Shown here: positions 42,819 to 51,551 of the stretch, in pieces
How positions within the stretch are numbered: the stretch's first letter is position 1
Layout: the number at the start of each line of letters is the position of its first letter
Source of the DNA: Desulfitobacterium chlororespirans DSM 11544
GTDB lineage: Bacteria > Bacillota > Desulfitobacteriia > Desulfitobacteriales > Desulfitobacteriaceae
Length of the DNA stretch: 64,000 nt
Assembly: GCF_900143285.1 (NCBI RefSeq)
Contig: NZ_FRDN01000020.1
Span: 1-64,000, forward strand
Direction: 5' to 3'
Notes under the pieces: generated by a model
Database searches by the model: none
Seen by the model: only the letters and a program-made list of their open reading frames with translations
Told to the model about the DNA's origin: nothing
Made by a program: the position numbers and the translations under genes

Positions 42819-43748
42819 ATGGAAGTTATCAATACTTTAGAAGTGAAACATGCCCAGAAGTTTTATGGTCCGTTTCAAGCAGTTAAGGATATTAACTTAA
42901 CGGTGGAAAAAGGGGAAATCTATGCCTTGTTGGGGCACAATGGGGCCGGAAAATCAACATTAATAAAAATGATTTTAGGGTTGGTAAAACCCTCCGCCGG
43001 GATGATCGAAATTGAGGGATTAAATTATGATGCCAAGAATAAGGAGATTAAGAAAAGGGTAGGTTATTTGCCGGAGAGAATGAATTTCTATGATAATTTG
43101 ACGGCATGGGAGACGATATCGTTTTACGCTAAATTAAAAGGGATAACCGGGAAACGATGTGGAGAGGTGCTGGAGCAGGTCGGTTTAAGGGAAACAGAAC
43201 ACCGGAGAGTGGGGACCTTTTCCAAAGGAATGCAGCAGAGATTAGGTTTGGCCCAGGCTATTATCCACAAGCCCGATTTGCTTGTATTGGATGAACCCAC
43301 AACCGGGTTGGATCCTATTGGCATCCTGGAATTAAAGGCAATGATTCGAAACTGGAACAAGGAAGGGACAACTATCTTGTTTTCCTCACATAATCTTAAT
43401 GATGTGGAAGAACTGGCCCAGCGGATTGGCATTATGAATCGCGGTGAAATGATTGCTCAAGGCAGTTTGGCAGAATTACAGGATAGGTTGGGCCTGCCCA
43501 CGAAAATAAAAATAGATCTTGCTGTGATTCCGGTTGATTTAGAGGGAATACTCGTGGGAAAGCGAATTAAAACATTTCAGGTTGAAGGAAAAACCGTAAG
43601 TATTGATTGCCCAAAAGATAAGAAGACCCAAGTCATAACAGCTGTAATGGATGGAGTGCTGAAAGTACTTGATTTGCGCTTGGAAGAACCGGGATTGAAC
43701 AGTATTTATCAGAATATCATGGCGGAACCGGCTGTTTTAGTGAACTAA
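42819..43748 (+). CDS. nosF: NosF, ABC transporter ATPase
   Basis: 309 residues with Walker A GHNGAGKST, signature FSKGMQQRL and Walker B LLVLDEPTTGLD, then the SSH switch histidine, and a C-terminal extension of about 80 residues common in NosF. It follows nosY by 12 bases behind AGGAGGGGG. It is the last gene of the nos operon; no clear terminator is visible before the infC promoter at 43772. Confidence 0.92.
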   Translation: MEVINTLEVKHAQKFYGPFQAVKDINLTVEKGEIYALLGHNGAGKSTLIKMILGLVKPSAGMIEIEGLNYDAKNKEIKKRVGYLPERMNFYDNLTAWETISFYAKLKGITGKRCGEVLEQVGLRETEHRRVGTFSKGMQQRLGLAQAIIHKPDLLVLDEPTTGLDPIGILELKAMIRNWNKEGTTILFSSHNLNDVEELAQRIGIMNRGEMIAQGSLAELQDRLGLPTKIKIDLAVIPVDLEGILVGKRIKTFQVEGKTVSIDCPKDKKTQVITAVMDGVLKVLDLRLEEPGLNSIYQNIMAEPAVLVN

Positions 43749-43771
43749 ATAAATGGAAATTTAAATTATAT

Positions 43772-43800
43772 TTGACAATCACCTCAGAACCCAATATAAT
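43772..43800 (+). promoter_or_regulatory. Consensus promoter of the infC-rpmI-rplT leader
   Basis: TTGACA at 43772-43777 and TATAAT at 43795-43800 with 17 bp spacing, both perfect. Confidence 0.92.
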
Positions 43801-43805
43801 GTTAA

Positions 43806-43935
43806 TGTTCAAGTAGAAGCCATCCGCTTCTCACCTCATGGCTTGAGTCGATGAGGTATCTTCGGGTCCTGAGCCGCTGTGCTTGCTCATGATTTGTATG
43901 GAAGACGGGTGGAACTCTGCCCGTCTTTTTTGTGT
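43806..43935 (+). ncRNA. infC-rpmI-rplT leader with transcription attenuator (L20-leader-like)
   Basis: A 150-base leader with paired segments (GAAGC/GCTTC; CCTCAT.../ATGAGG) ends in a terminator AGACGGG (43903-43909) / CCCGTCT (43920-43926) plus six Ts, before the infC ribosome-binding site. In Bacillus the same operon is autoregulated by L20 through leader attenuation; that mechanism is inferred here from position and the attenuator. Confidence 0.75.
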
Positions 43936-43959
43936 GATTTTTTTTGGAGGTGGTTCGTT

Positions 43960-44475
43960 ATTAGCAAGGATTTACGGATTAACGACGAAATCCGGGCCCG
44001 GGAAGTTCGTCTTGTCGGGGAAGAGGGAGAGCAATTGGGGATTGTCCAGCTTAGAGATGCTCAACGGATTGCTGCTGAGAAGTCTCTGGACTTAGTGGAA
44101 ATTGCACCAACTGCTAAGCCGCCTGTTTGTAAGATCATGGATTATGGTAAGTACAAGTATGAGCAGGCCAAACGGGATAAAGAGACCCGTAAAAAACAGA
44201 AGACCATGGAAATCAAAGAAGTTAAGCTTCGCCCTAATATTGAGGACCATGACTTCGAAACCAAAGCACGCAATGCCCAACGCTTTTTAAATGATGGCGA
44301 TAAGGTTAAGGTAACGATTATGTTCCGTGGTCGGGAGGTTACCCATCCGGAACTTGGGAGAACTTTATGCCTGCGTCTGGCTGAGTTTTGTAAAGCTGAG
44401 GCTAATATAGAGCGTGATCCCAAGCTTGAAGGACGCAATATGATTATGATTTTAGCGCCTGTGAAACACGACTAA
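43960..44475 (+). CDS. infC: Translation initiation factor IF-3
   Basis: 171 residues starting at the rare codon ATT 43960, six bases behind GGAGGTGG. IF-3 genes conserve this start because IF-3 itself discriminates against it, giving feedback control. The protein begins [18 protein letters not shown], has the N-terminal domain, a lysine-rich linker ([15 protein letters not shown]) and the C-terminal ribosome-binding domain ([11 protein letters not shown]). A GTG/TTG upstream within the leader was rejected because it would put the attenuator inside the gene. Confidence 0.96.
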   Translation: MSKDLRINDEIRAREVRLVGEEGEQLGIVQLRDAQRIAAEKSLDLVEIAPTAKPPVCKIMDYGKYKYEQAKRDKETRKKQKTMEIKEVKLRPNIEDHDFETKARNAQRFLNDGDKVKVTIMFRGREVTHPELGRTLCLRLAEFCKAEANIERDPKLEGRNMIMILAPVKHD

Positions 44476-44495
44476 CACGAGAGGGGGATATCCCA

Positions 44496-44693
44496 ATGCC
44501 AAAAATGAAAACTCACCGCGGAGCTGCGAAACGTTTTAAGAAAACAGGTACGGGTAAAATTGTTCGTCATCATGCTTTTACAAGCCATATCCTGGAGAAG
44601 AAATCTCCAAAGCGTAAGCGCAATCTGCGTAAAGGTACTGTCATGCACAAAACCGATGCTAAACGCATTGCTCGCTTAGTTGCTTATCTATAA
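44496..44693 (+). CDS. rpmI: 50S ribosomal protein L35
   Basis: 65 residues, very basic, with the L35 pattern [22 protein letters not shown] at the start and [13 protein letters not shown] in the middle. It lies 20 bases after infC behind GAGAGGGGG and is followed by rplT as in nearly all Firmicutes. Confidence 0.97.
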   Translation: MPKMKTHRGAAKRFKKTGTGKIVRHHAFTSHILEKKSPKRKRNLRKGTVMHKTDAKRIARLVAYL

Positions 44694-44800
44694 GATTGGC
44701 AAGGGTCGGGGCGCATTGTGAGACAAGCTTTGTTCGGCATGAACCGGGCAGATAAGAGATGAGAAGATGACAGAGATTAACATGTAAGGAGGTCTTCGCT

Positions 44801-45163
44801 ATGGCCCGTGTAAAAAGAGGGGTAACGAAGCATCAACGTCATAAAAAAGTATTAAAGCTTGCTAAAGGGTTTCGGGGAGCAAAGAGCAAACTCTACCGGC
44901 CGGCTAATGAGCAAGTCATGAAGTCCTTGGCTTATGCCTATGCTCACCGCAGAGATAAAAAAGGTGATTTCCGTAAATTATGGATCGCTCGTATCAATGC
45001 AGCTGCCCGTCTGAACGGATTAAGCTACAGCCGGATGATGAACGGCCTGAAAATAGCCGGAGTATCCGTTAACCGTAAAATGTTGGCTGATCTGGCCATC
45101 AATGATGCAGCAGCTTTCACCGAATTAGTCAATGTAGCTAAAGCTCAACTGAGTGCGAAATAA
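44801..45163 (+). CDS. rplT: 50S ribosomal protein L20
   Basis: 120 residues, beginning [20 protein letters not shown] and containing the conserved [19 protein letters not shown]20 organises early 50S assembly and in Bacillus represses its own operon through the leader. The start follows AAGGAGG. A hairpin terminator follows 10 bases after the stop. Confidence 0.97.
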   Translation: MARVKRGVTKHQRHKKVLKLAKGFRGAKSKLYRPANEQVMKSLAYAYAHRRDKKGDFRKLWIARINAAARLNGLSYSRMMNGLKIAGVSVNRKMLADLAINDAAAFTELVNVAKAQLSAK

Positions 45164-45173
45164 AGAATACATC

Positions 45174-45196
45174 AAAGGGTGCTGAGGCACCCTTTT
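45174..45196 (+). terminator. Terminator of infC-rpmI-rplT
   Basis: AAAGGGTGC...GCACCCTTTTT hairpin with a 4-base loop and T-tail. Confidence 0.85.
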
Positions 45197-45311
45197 TACA
45201 TAGGTGCTAAGAAGAGCTTTGCATTTGCGGAACTATTTGTGAGTGCCCGGATTGGCTATACTAGTGCTGAATGGTTTTTTGGTTTAAGCAAAGGGTTTTC
45301 GGGGTGATGAT

Positions 45312-46118
45312 ATGCTGACCTCCTTGCAGAATGAGCAAGTCAAATATGTGGTCAATCTCCATAAGCGGAAGTTCCGTGAGGAGAACGGTGAATTCCTGAT
45401 CGAAGGCTGGCGCTTTGTGGAAGAGGGCCTTGCCCGGGGTGCTCATTTGACAAAGGTTTTCTTTTGCGCTGAGCATAAAAATGCAGCATGGCCCCAGCTG
45501 GCAGCGGCTTTGCAAGATAAAGAAGTACCGATCATCGAAGTGGATGGACGGGTGCTGCGGAAAATGAGCGATACGGAAAACCCTCAGGGAATTCTGGCCG
45601 TTGTCAAGCAGCCTAAGTGGACCTGGGATGATTTTATCACTGTCCGGGACCGACAAGACTTGTCCCTGCTGTTGATCCTGGATGGAGTTCAGGATCCCGG
45701 CAACTGCGGAACGATATTACGGACGGCCCTGGCTGCGGGGGTAACCCATGTCTGTCTGACGGAAGGGACCGTGGATCTCTATAATCTTAAGGTGCTGAGG
45801 AGTACCATGGGAGCGATCTTTTCCCTGAAGATCTTAACCCATTGCCGGCCGGAAGAGATTCTTAAGGTGTGTCAGAATCAAAAGCGGCCTATCTTTGTTG
45901 GCGATATTGAGGGAACGGATCTTTATGAGACTCATTTTGCACAGCCGATGGCTTTAGTGGTGGGTAATGAGGGAAATGGGCCTTCTGCTGCTTTTCGAGG
46001 TCCTGGAATGAAGCGGATCACCATCCCCATGAGCCATCAGGTGGAATCCCTCAATGTGGCGATGGCTACAGGAATTATTCTTTATGAATTAAGGCGCCGA
46101 ATAACCCTAACAACTTGA
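45312..46118 (+). CDS. TrmH/SpoU-family RNA 2'-O-methyltransferase
   Basis: 268 residues: an N-terminal RNA-binding substrate domain (KYVVNLHKRKFREENGEFLIEGWRFVEEGL) and a SPOUT domain with the three motifs LDGVQDPGNCGTILRTA, VVGNEGNGPS and IPMSHQVESLNVAMATGIILYE. It would methylate a ribose in rRNA or tRNA; the site is not known. A gene of this type commonly stands between rplT and pheS in Firmicutes, as here. Confidence 0.92.
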   Translation: MLTSLQNEQVKYVVNLHKRKFREENGEFLIEGWRFVEEGLARGAHLTKVFFCAEHKNAAWPQLAAALQDKEVPIIEVDGRVLRKMSDTENPQGILAVVKQPKWTWDDFITVRDRQDLSLLLILDGVQDPGNCGTILRTALAAGVTHVCLTEGTVDLYNLKVLRSTMGAIFSLKILTHCRPEEILKVCQNQKRPIFVGDIEGTDLYETHFAQPMALVVGNEGNGPSAAFRGPGMKRITIPMSHQVESLNVAMATGIILYELRRRITLTT

Positions 46119-46152
46119 AACCCGTCACTTATCAAGAGCACATTTTTATTAA

Positions 46153-46198
46153 AAACAACGGCTTTGACTTATTACAAGGCCGTTGTTTGCTTTTGTTA
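46153..46198 (+). terminator. Terminator of the RNA methyltransferase gene
   Basis: AAACAACGGCTTT at 46153-46165 pairs with 46176-46188 with one G-U, followed by GCTTTTGTTATT. Confidence 0.75.
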
Positions 46199-46254
46199 TT
46201 CCAGTATCCGGCGGCTTGCTGTTTAGCTGAAATTTATTATCAGAGCAAACGCTA

Positions 46255-46305
46255 TTGATAAAACGTCTATTTAGTGTTACTATATAGCAGTAGTAAGTAA
46301 TACTG
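46255..46305 (+). promoter_or_regulatory. Promoter and candidate PadR operator
   Basis: TTGATA at 46255-46260 and TACTAT at 46278-46283, 17 bp apart. Overlapping and just behind the -10 lie TACT-N7-AGTA (46278-46292) and CAGTA-N8-TACTG (46288-46305). The 5-N8-5 dyad has the geometry of known PadR operators, so autorepression is likely. Confidence 0.65.
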
Positions 46306-46339
46306 AATACAAGTGATACAAAATAGCGAAGGAGGAATT

Positions 46340-46666
46340 GTGCTGGAAAACCTAACGGAAATGCTCAAAGGCGTGCTTGAGGGCTGCGTCCTGGAAATAA
46401 TAAGCCGCAAAGAAACCTACGGCTACGAAATCACGCGGCAGTTGAACGCCCTCGGTTTCACTGATGTTGTGGATGGAACGGTATATACCATCCTGATCCG
46501 GCTTGAAAAAAGCAAGCTGGTGGAGATCACCAAGAAGCCCTCCGACATAGGGCCGCCGCGCAAGTTTTTCGCACTCAATGACGCGGGGCGGGAAGAACTG
46601 CGCAAGTTTTGGGAAAAGTGGGAGTTCGTATCATCAAAAATTAACGAGTTAAAGGAGGAAAAATAA
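46340..46666 (+). CDS. PadR-family transcriptional regulator
   Basis: 108 residues from GTG 46340 behind AAGGAGGA. The winged helix reads LEGCVLEIISRKETYGYEITRQLNALGF, then DGTVYTILIRLEKSKLVEI, typical of PadR, followed by a short C-terminal dimerisation helix. It precedes two DUF1048 proteins and an ABC exporter, a recurrent Firmicute arrangement in which PadR represses the exporter. Base composition of the block from here to 48.9 kb is more GC-rich than the flanking genes. Confidence 0.92.
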   Translation: MLENLTEMLKGVLEGCVLEIISRKETYGYEITRQLNALGFTDVVDGTVYTILIRLEKSKLVEITKKPSDIGPPRKFFALNDAGREELRKFWEKWEFVSSKINELKEEK

Positions 46667-47014
46667 ATGAATTTTTGGGAGAAGATCACAGGCAGCGATA
46701 TGACTAAAGAATTGAAAATTTTTGAATCGCGAGTCCAAAAGCTGCCGGCTGAGTATCAAGCGGCATGGGAAAAAGTTAATGCCAATCTTTGGCCGCACTC
46801 AGATTTCACCGGTCGCAACCTCATGCCCATTCTCGACGGTGTGCTTGGCCTGCTCGAAGAAGCGGCGGCGGACGGCCAGAGTGTCCAAGAGGTTTTGGGT
46901 GACGATATCAAAGGGTTCTGCTCAGCGCTGGCCGGTGAAGAAGGGGCAAAGTCTTATCAAGACAAGTGGCGGGAGCAGCTCAACCATAATATCGCTAAAA
47001 AACTAGGCAAATAG
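46667..47014 (+). CDS. DUF1048-family protein (copy 1)
   Basis: 115 residues, all-helical in appearance, no membrane segment. It contains QKLPAEYQAAWEKVNANLW and ILDGVLGLLEEAAADGQSVQEVLGDDIKGFC, the pattern of DUF1048. It starts one base after the PadR stop. The molecular role is unknown, though the family travels with PadR and drug-type ABC exporters. Confidence 0.85.
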   Translation: MNFWEKITGSDMTKELKIFESRVQKLPAEYQAAWEKVNANLWPHSDFTGRNLMPILDGVLGLLEEAAADGQSVQEVLGDDIKGFCSALAGEEGAKSYQDKWREQLNHNIAKKLGK

Positions 47015-47023
47015 GAGGATGAA

Positions 47024-47374
47024 ATGAGAATACAAGATATCATCGAAGGCAAAAAAGAGTGGCGGGCGCACGTGGCGCGTGTCAAAGCGCTCCCACAGGA
47101 TTATCAGATTGTGTATAAAGAGATGCAGAAATATCTCTTTAAGGTCGGCCCTGTTGAGCTAAGCGACGGGATGAGTTTGCTTTCGGGAATTGTCGATCTT
47201 TTTGAAGAGGGCGCAGCCTTGGGGAAAGGAGTGCTCGAAGTGACGGGTCGTGACGTAGCGGCTTTCTGTGACGAGCTGATCGGAGATTCAAAAATTTATG
47301 CTGACGTCTATCAAGAATCTGTTAACCAGGAAGTTTACAAGGCCATCAAAAAGGATGTGGATAAAACAAAGTAA
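47024..47374 (+). CDS. DUF1048-family protein (copy 2)
   Basis: 116 residues with the same layout as its upstream neighbour: KALPQDYQIVYKEMQKYLF and SGIVDLFEEGAALGKGVLEVTGRDVAAFC correspond block by block to copy 1, so the two arose by duplication and may form a heteromer. It follows by nine bases. Confidence 0.85.
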   Translation: MRIQDIIEGKKEWRAHVARVKALPQDYQIVYKEMQKYLFKVGPVELSDGMSLLSGIVDLFEEGAALGKGVLEVTGRDVAAFCDELIGDSKIYADVYQESVNQEVYKAIKKDVDKTK

Positions 47375-47388
47375 GGGGGGATAGCGGG

Positions 47389-48147
47389 ATGGAAAAAGCA
47401 ATTGAAGTGAAAGGGCTGCAAAAGTCCTACAAGCAGCTCCAGGTCCTGAAGAGCGTGGACTTCGAGGTGGAAAAAGGCAGTATTTTCGCACTGCTGGGCT
47501 CCAACGGCGCGGGCAAGACGACGATTGTCAGAATCCTCACCACGCTGCTCAAACCGGACGGCGGCACTGCCGTCGTCAATGGCTTTGATGTAGCGGCAAA
47601 GCCCGACTATGTGCGCCAGTCCATCAGCCTGACCGGGCAATTTGCTGCTGTGGACGAGATTTTGACCGGGCGGGAAAACCTGATCATGATCGCCAAGCTG
47701 CGGCACCTTGCCAATCCGCGTCAAGTGGCCGGCGATCTGCTGAAACGCTTCAGCCTGACTGAGGCCGCCGACCGCAGGGTTTTCACCTATTCGGGCGGTA
47801 TGCGCCGCAGACTCGACATTGGGATGAGCCTGGTGGGAAAGCCGCAGCTTATTTTCCTTGACGAGCCAACCACCGGGCTTGACCCCGAAGGACGCATCGA
47901 GGTTTGGAAGACGGTCAAAGAGCTTGCCGATAATGGCACAACAGTGTTCCTGACCACGCAGTATTTGGAGGAAGCCGAGCAGCTTGCGGATCGAATCGCC
48001 ATTCTGCATGAGGGGAAAATTATTGCCAACGGCACGCTGGCGGAGCTGAAAAAGCTGTTCCCGCCCGCCAAGGTGGAGTATGTGGAAAAACAGCCGACGT
48101 TGGGGGAAATATTCCTCGCCATCATCGGCAAGAAGGAGGAAAAGTAG
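47389..48147 (+). CDS. DrrA-type ABC transporter ATPase
   Basis: 252 residues with Walker A GSNGAGKTT, signature YSGGMRRRL and Walker B LIFLDEPTTGLD, then TTQYLEEAEQLADRI, typical of the daunorubicin-resistance (DrrA) branch. It pairs with the ABC-2 permease next to it and would energise export of a hydrophobic compound. The large minus-strand frame opposite it is a shadow. Confidence 0.92.
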   Translation: MEKAIEVKGLQKSYKQLQVLKSVDFEVEKGSIFALLGSNGAGKTTIVRILTTLLKPDGGTAVVNGFDVAAKPDYVRQSISLTGQFAAVDEILTGRENLIMIAKLRHLANPRQVAGDLLKRFSLTEAADRRVFTYSGGMRRRLDIGMSLVGKPQLIFLDEPTTGLDPEGRIEVWKTVKELADNGTTVFLTTQYLEEAEQLADRIAILHEGKIIANGTLAELKKLFPPAKVEYVEKQPTLGEIFLAIIGKKEEK

Positions 48148-48918
48148 ATGGAAACCGTAAAGAAACACTTTTTCAGCGATATGAGCGTGATGCTTGGACG
48201 TTCCATGCGCCATATTTTCCGCAGCATGGATACCATTATCACGGTCTGCATCACGCCGATTGCCATGATGCTGCTGTTTGTCTATGTGTTGGGCGGCGCC
48301 ATTCAAGCCGGCACGGACAATTATGTGAATTATCTGCTCCCCGGCATTCTGCTGATGGCGATTGCCAGCGGTATCGCCTATACAGCTTACCGCCTGTTTA
48401 TGGATATGCAGAGGGGCATCTTCGAACGGTTCCACTCCATGCCGATTGCGCGTTCAGCCGCACTGTGGGGGCATGTACTGACCTCGCTGGTATCCAACGC
48501 GATTTCGGTTGTTGTCATCATTCTCGCAGCGCTGGCTATGGGCTTCCGCTCGTCGGCAGGGGTGCTGCCATGGCTGGCCGTGGCCGGGATACTGGCGCTG
48601 TTTACGCTGGCCTTGACCTGGATCGCGGCGATTGCCGGACTGACTGCAAAATCGGTGGACGGTGCCAGTGCCTTTTCCTATCCGATTCTCTTCCTGCCAT
48701 TTATCAGCTCGGCGTTTGTGCCTACCGATTCGATGCCGCCGGTCGTCCGTGCCTTTGCTGAAAACCAGCCGGTGACCTCCATCGTCGATGCGATCCGCTC
48801 CCTGCTGGCGGGACAGCCCGTCGGAAATGATATTTGGATTGCGCTGGCCTGGTGCTTGGGTATTTTGATTGTTGCGTATCTGTTGGCAATGAGGGCTTAT
48901 AAACGGAAAGCAGCTTAA
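48148..48918 (+). CDS. DrrB-type ABC-2 permease
   Basis: 256 residues with six hydrophobic helices and the family blocks GRSMRHIFRSMDTIITVCITPIAMM near the N-terminus, RGIFERFHSMPIARSA in the middle and PFISSAFVPTDSMP followed by FAENQPVTSIVDAIRSLL at the end. It directly follows the ATPase. The exported substrate is unknown. Confidence 0.92.
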   Translation: METVKKHFFSDMSVMLGRSMRHIFRSMDTIITVCITPIAMMLLFVYVLGGAIQAGTDNYVNYLLPGILLMAIASGIAYTAYRLFMDMQRGIFERFHSMPIARSAALWGHVLTSLVSNAISVVVIILAALAMGFRSSAGVLPWLAVAGILALFTLALTWIAAIAGLTAKSVDGASAFSYPILFLPFISSAFVPTDSMPPVVRAFAENQPVTSIVDAIRSLLAGQPVGNDIWIALAWCLGILIVAYLLAMRAYKRKAA

Positions 48919-49052
48919 TGTTTGCAGGGATTAAAATGATAGCGGTCAGCAAAAACATCGGGTAAAGGGATGGTAGAGTGTGTAAATGCGAGTGGATAGT
49001 ATGCCTGGTCCTGGATAGGTCAGTTGTCAAAGAGCCGGACGCTAAGACCCAG

Positions 49053-49096
49053 AGCCGATAACTTGTGAGATTGCTTGCAGTTACCGGCTTTTTCTT
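49053..49096 (+). terminator. Terminator of the PadR-ABC operon
   Basis: AGCCGATAACT at 49053-49063 pairs with AGTTACCGGCT at 49079-49089 with one mismatch, followed by TTTTTCTT. The stretch from here to 49221 has only a start-less 40-codon frame ending at 49235. Confidence 0.7.
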
Positions 49097-49221
49097 ATGC
49101 CATTATACCGGAATCAGACTGAATAAGACTAATATATCAACTTTTGACGGCAAAGGCGCCCACCCGGGGGAGCTATCCGGACTGACGGGGGTACAAGTGC
49201 CGGAGGGCATCGCTCAGGAGA

Positions 49222-51222
49222 TCACCTCCTCTTAAGAGCTATTGGCTTGCTTGCCCCCAGACGCAAGGGAACATATTCAATTTTAACGTCGGTATGCTCA
49301 AGACCAAACCAACGGACAGGGGAAACCGAAATTTTCTTGAGCTTAAGTTTAAATAAGAGGATTAGCCGTCTAAATAAAGGAAGGACAGTATCATGGGCTA
49401 GTTCTTCACGGACCAAAACGAAACAAAAATCCCCGATATTACGATAGATATCGCTTGAAGAATAAAATTGGAACTGTTTTTTTATTTCTTGTGATTCCAT
49501 GAGATCCGTAACAATTTGTCTTAAATAAGTGCTCACTCTTTGTTCAACCCTAAACCCCAGGTGTAGTTGTATTTTAAAAATATAGTCTGTGCCGAAATTT
49601 TCGATGGAGTATTCCATGGTCCGTGGCTCATCGGTAACCTGGACATTGATAAACCAATAAACTTCTGCTCTTTTGGGGCGCTTATCCAAAATAGAATAGA
49701 TGATCTCATTGTTCACTTTTCCCGACTTTGCTTTGCTGGTTAAATAAACCAAATTGGTTGCATAAAGCGGAAAGTGTTCATCAGTTCTAAGCTTTTCAAG
49801 CTTAAAAATATAATCTTCCAAAGAAACTTCTTTGATTACGGCTTGCTCAATGATGGTGGCCTTATGCCATAGCATCATGAGTGTTAAAATGAAAAAGGCA
49901 ATAATAACGGTTACAAACCCGCCGTGGAAAAATTTCGCAGCGCTCGAAATGAAAAAGGCGGTCTCCAAAGTTCCGAAAAGGATAACCACCAGCAGAGAGA
50001 GCAGCCTGGACACCTTTTTTTTCATAAGCCAATTGAACAACAAGATGGTGGTCATGAGCATCGTAACCGTAATTGCCAACCCATAAGCAGCTTCCATGTG
50101 GGCAGAGGTTTGAAAGAATAAGACCACGCCGATACAGGAAAACATTAAAAGGGTATTGACGATGGGGATGTACATTTGGCCTTTGGACAATGCCGGATAG
50201 TAGATTTTTAATCTCGGCAGCAAATCCAATTTAATAGCTTCCGAGACCAGTGTAAAGGACCCGCTGATTAAGGATTGGGAGGCAATGATCGCTGCTAAAG
50301 TCGCTAAAACGACACCGATGATGCGGAAATTCCCCGGCATCAGTTCGAAAAAGGGATTAAAAGATATGATTTGCTGCAGCTCTTCATTTCCCTTGGCCTG
50401 CAGCAACCAAGCGCCTTGGCCAAAATAGTTCAAGAGCAGAGCGACTTTAATAAAAGGCCATGTGCCGTAGATGTTTCTCCGTCCTACATGTCCTAAATCG
50501 GAATACAATGCTTCGGCACCGGTCGTAGCCAGGAACACGCTGCCTAAAATTGCCAGACCGGCTTTGTTATGATCGCTGAACAAAAAGTTAATGCCATAGT
50601 GAGGAGAAAGAGATTTCAGGATATCCAGATTACCCCAAATATGGGCGGCGCCCAAAATGCCTAACATGAGAAACCATAGCAGCATAACAGGTCCGAATAA
50701 TCGTCCCAGTAGCTCAGTGCCGGTTCGTTGGAGCAGAAACAGGGAGCAAAGAATAAAGATGGTAATGATAATCACGGTGGATTGGCTTGAGCCAAAGCTG
50801 TTCACATAGGCAGGAATCCCTTTTAATCCTTCCACAGCGCTGGTAACGGTAACAGCCGGTGTTAAAATGCCGTCTGCCAAAAGGGTTGCTGCCCCAAGCA
50901 TAGCCGGAACAATCAACCAGCCTTTTCTTTTTCGAATCAGTGAATACAGGGCAAGGATGCCGCCTTCGCCATGATTATCCGCTTTGAGTGTGATCAGAAC
51001 GTATTTTATGGTTGTAAGCAAGGTAATTGTCCAGAAAACAAGGGAAAGGGAACCGTATACAAACTCATTGGTAAGGGAAGCCAAGCCTCCGTTTCCTTCA
51101 ACTAACGCCCTCATAACATATAAAGGAGAAGTTCCGATATCGCCGTAAACAACACCGATGGTTACGAGCATGCCGGCTAAGGTTAAGGGCCGTTCTTTAT
51201 AGATAGTTGCTGCCTTATTCAT
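49222..51222 (-). CDS. kup: Low-affinity potassium uptake protein Kup
   Basis: 666 residues with about twelve helices in the first 440 (GVVYGDIGTSPLYVMRAL, the Kup signature, near the start; GGLASLTNEFVYGSLSLVFW) and a cytoplasmic C-terminal domain. Kup proteins import K+ with H+. It is divergent from kdpD, with 329 bp between them, so low- and high-affinity uptake are encoded side by side. An ATTAAGAT at 51318-51325 (ATCTTAAT on its own strand) upstream of kup resembles the repeats found upstream of the kdp genes. Confidence 0.93.
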   Translation of the reverse strand: MNKAATIYKERPLTLAGMLVTIGVVYGDIGTSPLYVMRALVEGNGGLASLTNEFVYGSLSLVFWTITLLTTIKYVLITLKADNHGEGGILALYSLIRKRKGWLIVPAMLGAATLLADGILTPAVTVTSAVEGLKGIPAYVNSFGSSQSTVIIITIFILCSLFLLQRTGTELLGRLFGPVMLLWFLMLGILGAAHIWGNLDILKSLSPHYGINFLFSDHNKAGLAILGSVFLATTGAEALYSDLGHVGRRNIYGTWPFIKVALLLNYFGQGAWLLQAKGNEELQQIISFNPFFELMPGNFRIIGVVLATLAAIIASQSLISGSFTLVSEAIKLDLLPRLKIYYPALSKGQMYIPIVNTLLMFSCIGVVLFFQTSAHMEAAYGLAITVTMLMTTILLFNWLMKKKVSRLLSLLVVILFGTLETAFFISSAAKFFHGGFVTVIIAFFILTLMMLWHKATIIEQAVIKEVSLEDYIFKLEKLRTDEHFPLYATNLVYLTSKAKSGKVNNEIIYSILDKRPKRAEVYWFINVQVTDEPRTMEYSIENFGTDYIFKIQLHLGFRVEQRVSTYLRQIVTDLMESQEIKKQFQFYSSSDIYRNIGDFCFVLVREELAHDTVLPLFRRLILLFKLKLKKISVSPVRWFGLEHTDVKIEYVPLRLGASKPIALKRR

Positions 51223-51443
51223 TTTTTATCCCCTCATGTGACAATTTAATTTGTGGCATTTTTTTGTGGCTGCAGTGTGATGAGTATCCAAGATTTTTTT
51301 AGTATAGCCGCTTTTATATTAAGATAGTATAAAGGTAAAATCAGCCGCATAAAGACACCATTAATTTATGTGATGGAATGCAAGAATCTTAAACATAATG
51401 AGCTTGATCTGGGCATACTGCTATGCTTTAGTAGTGCGCGGGT

Positions 51444-51511
51444 ATCTTAATATGATCTTAATGCCAATCGGTAAAATCATAACGCTATACTGATTTTGCT
51501 TATGCTATACT
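51444..51511 (+). promoter_or_regulatory. kdpD promoter with direct repeats (candidate KdpE box)
   Basis: ATCTTAAT occurs at 51444-51451 and again at 51455-51462, 11 bp apart. An extended -10 element (TGC then TATACT, 51503-51511) follows 43 bp after the second copy. The rest of the 329-bp kup-kdpD gap is AT-rich with a further ATCTTAA at 51386 and no gene. Confidence 0.6.
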
Positions 51512-51551
51512 GCTGTTAAAAAGTAACTTTACTGGAAAGGGACGTATTTGA

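Noticed and set aside
47335-48435. Long minus-strand frame (366 codons) opposite the DrrA/DrrB exporter genes
   Set aside because: It is the antisense of well-supported ABC genes in a GC-rich stretch; no ribosome-binding site and no family-like motifs.
49010-49100. GEMM-type cyclic-di-GMP riboswitch suggested by CCGGACGCTAAGACC
   Set aside because: The remaining conserved core is missing, and the 3' half is fully explained by a terminator for the exporter operon.
51223-51551. Cyclic-di-AMP (ydaO-type) riboswitch ahead of kup
   Set aside because: The gap is AT-rich and too poor in conserved helices for that large RNA; no matching core was recognised.
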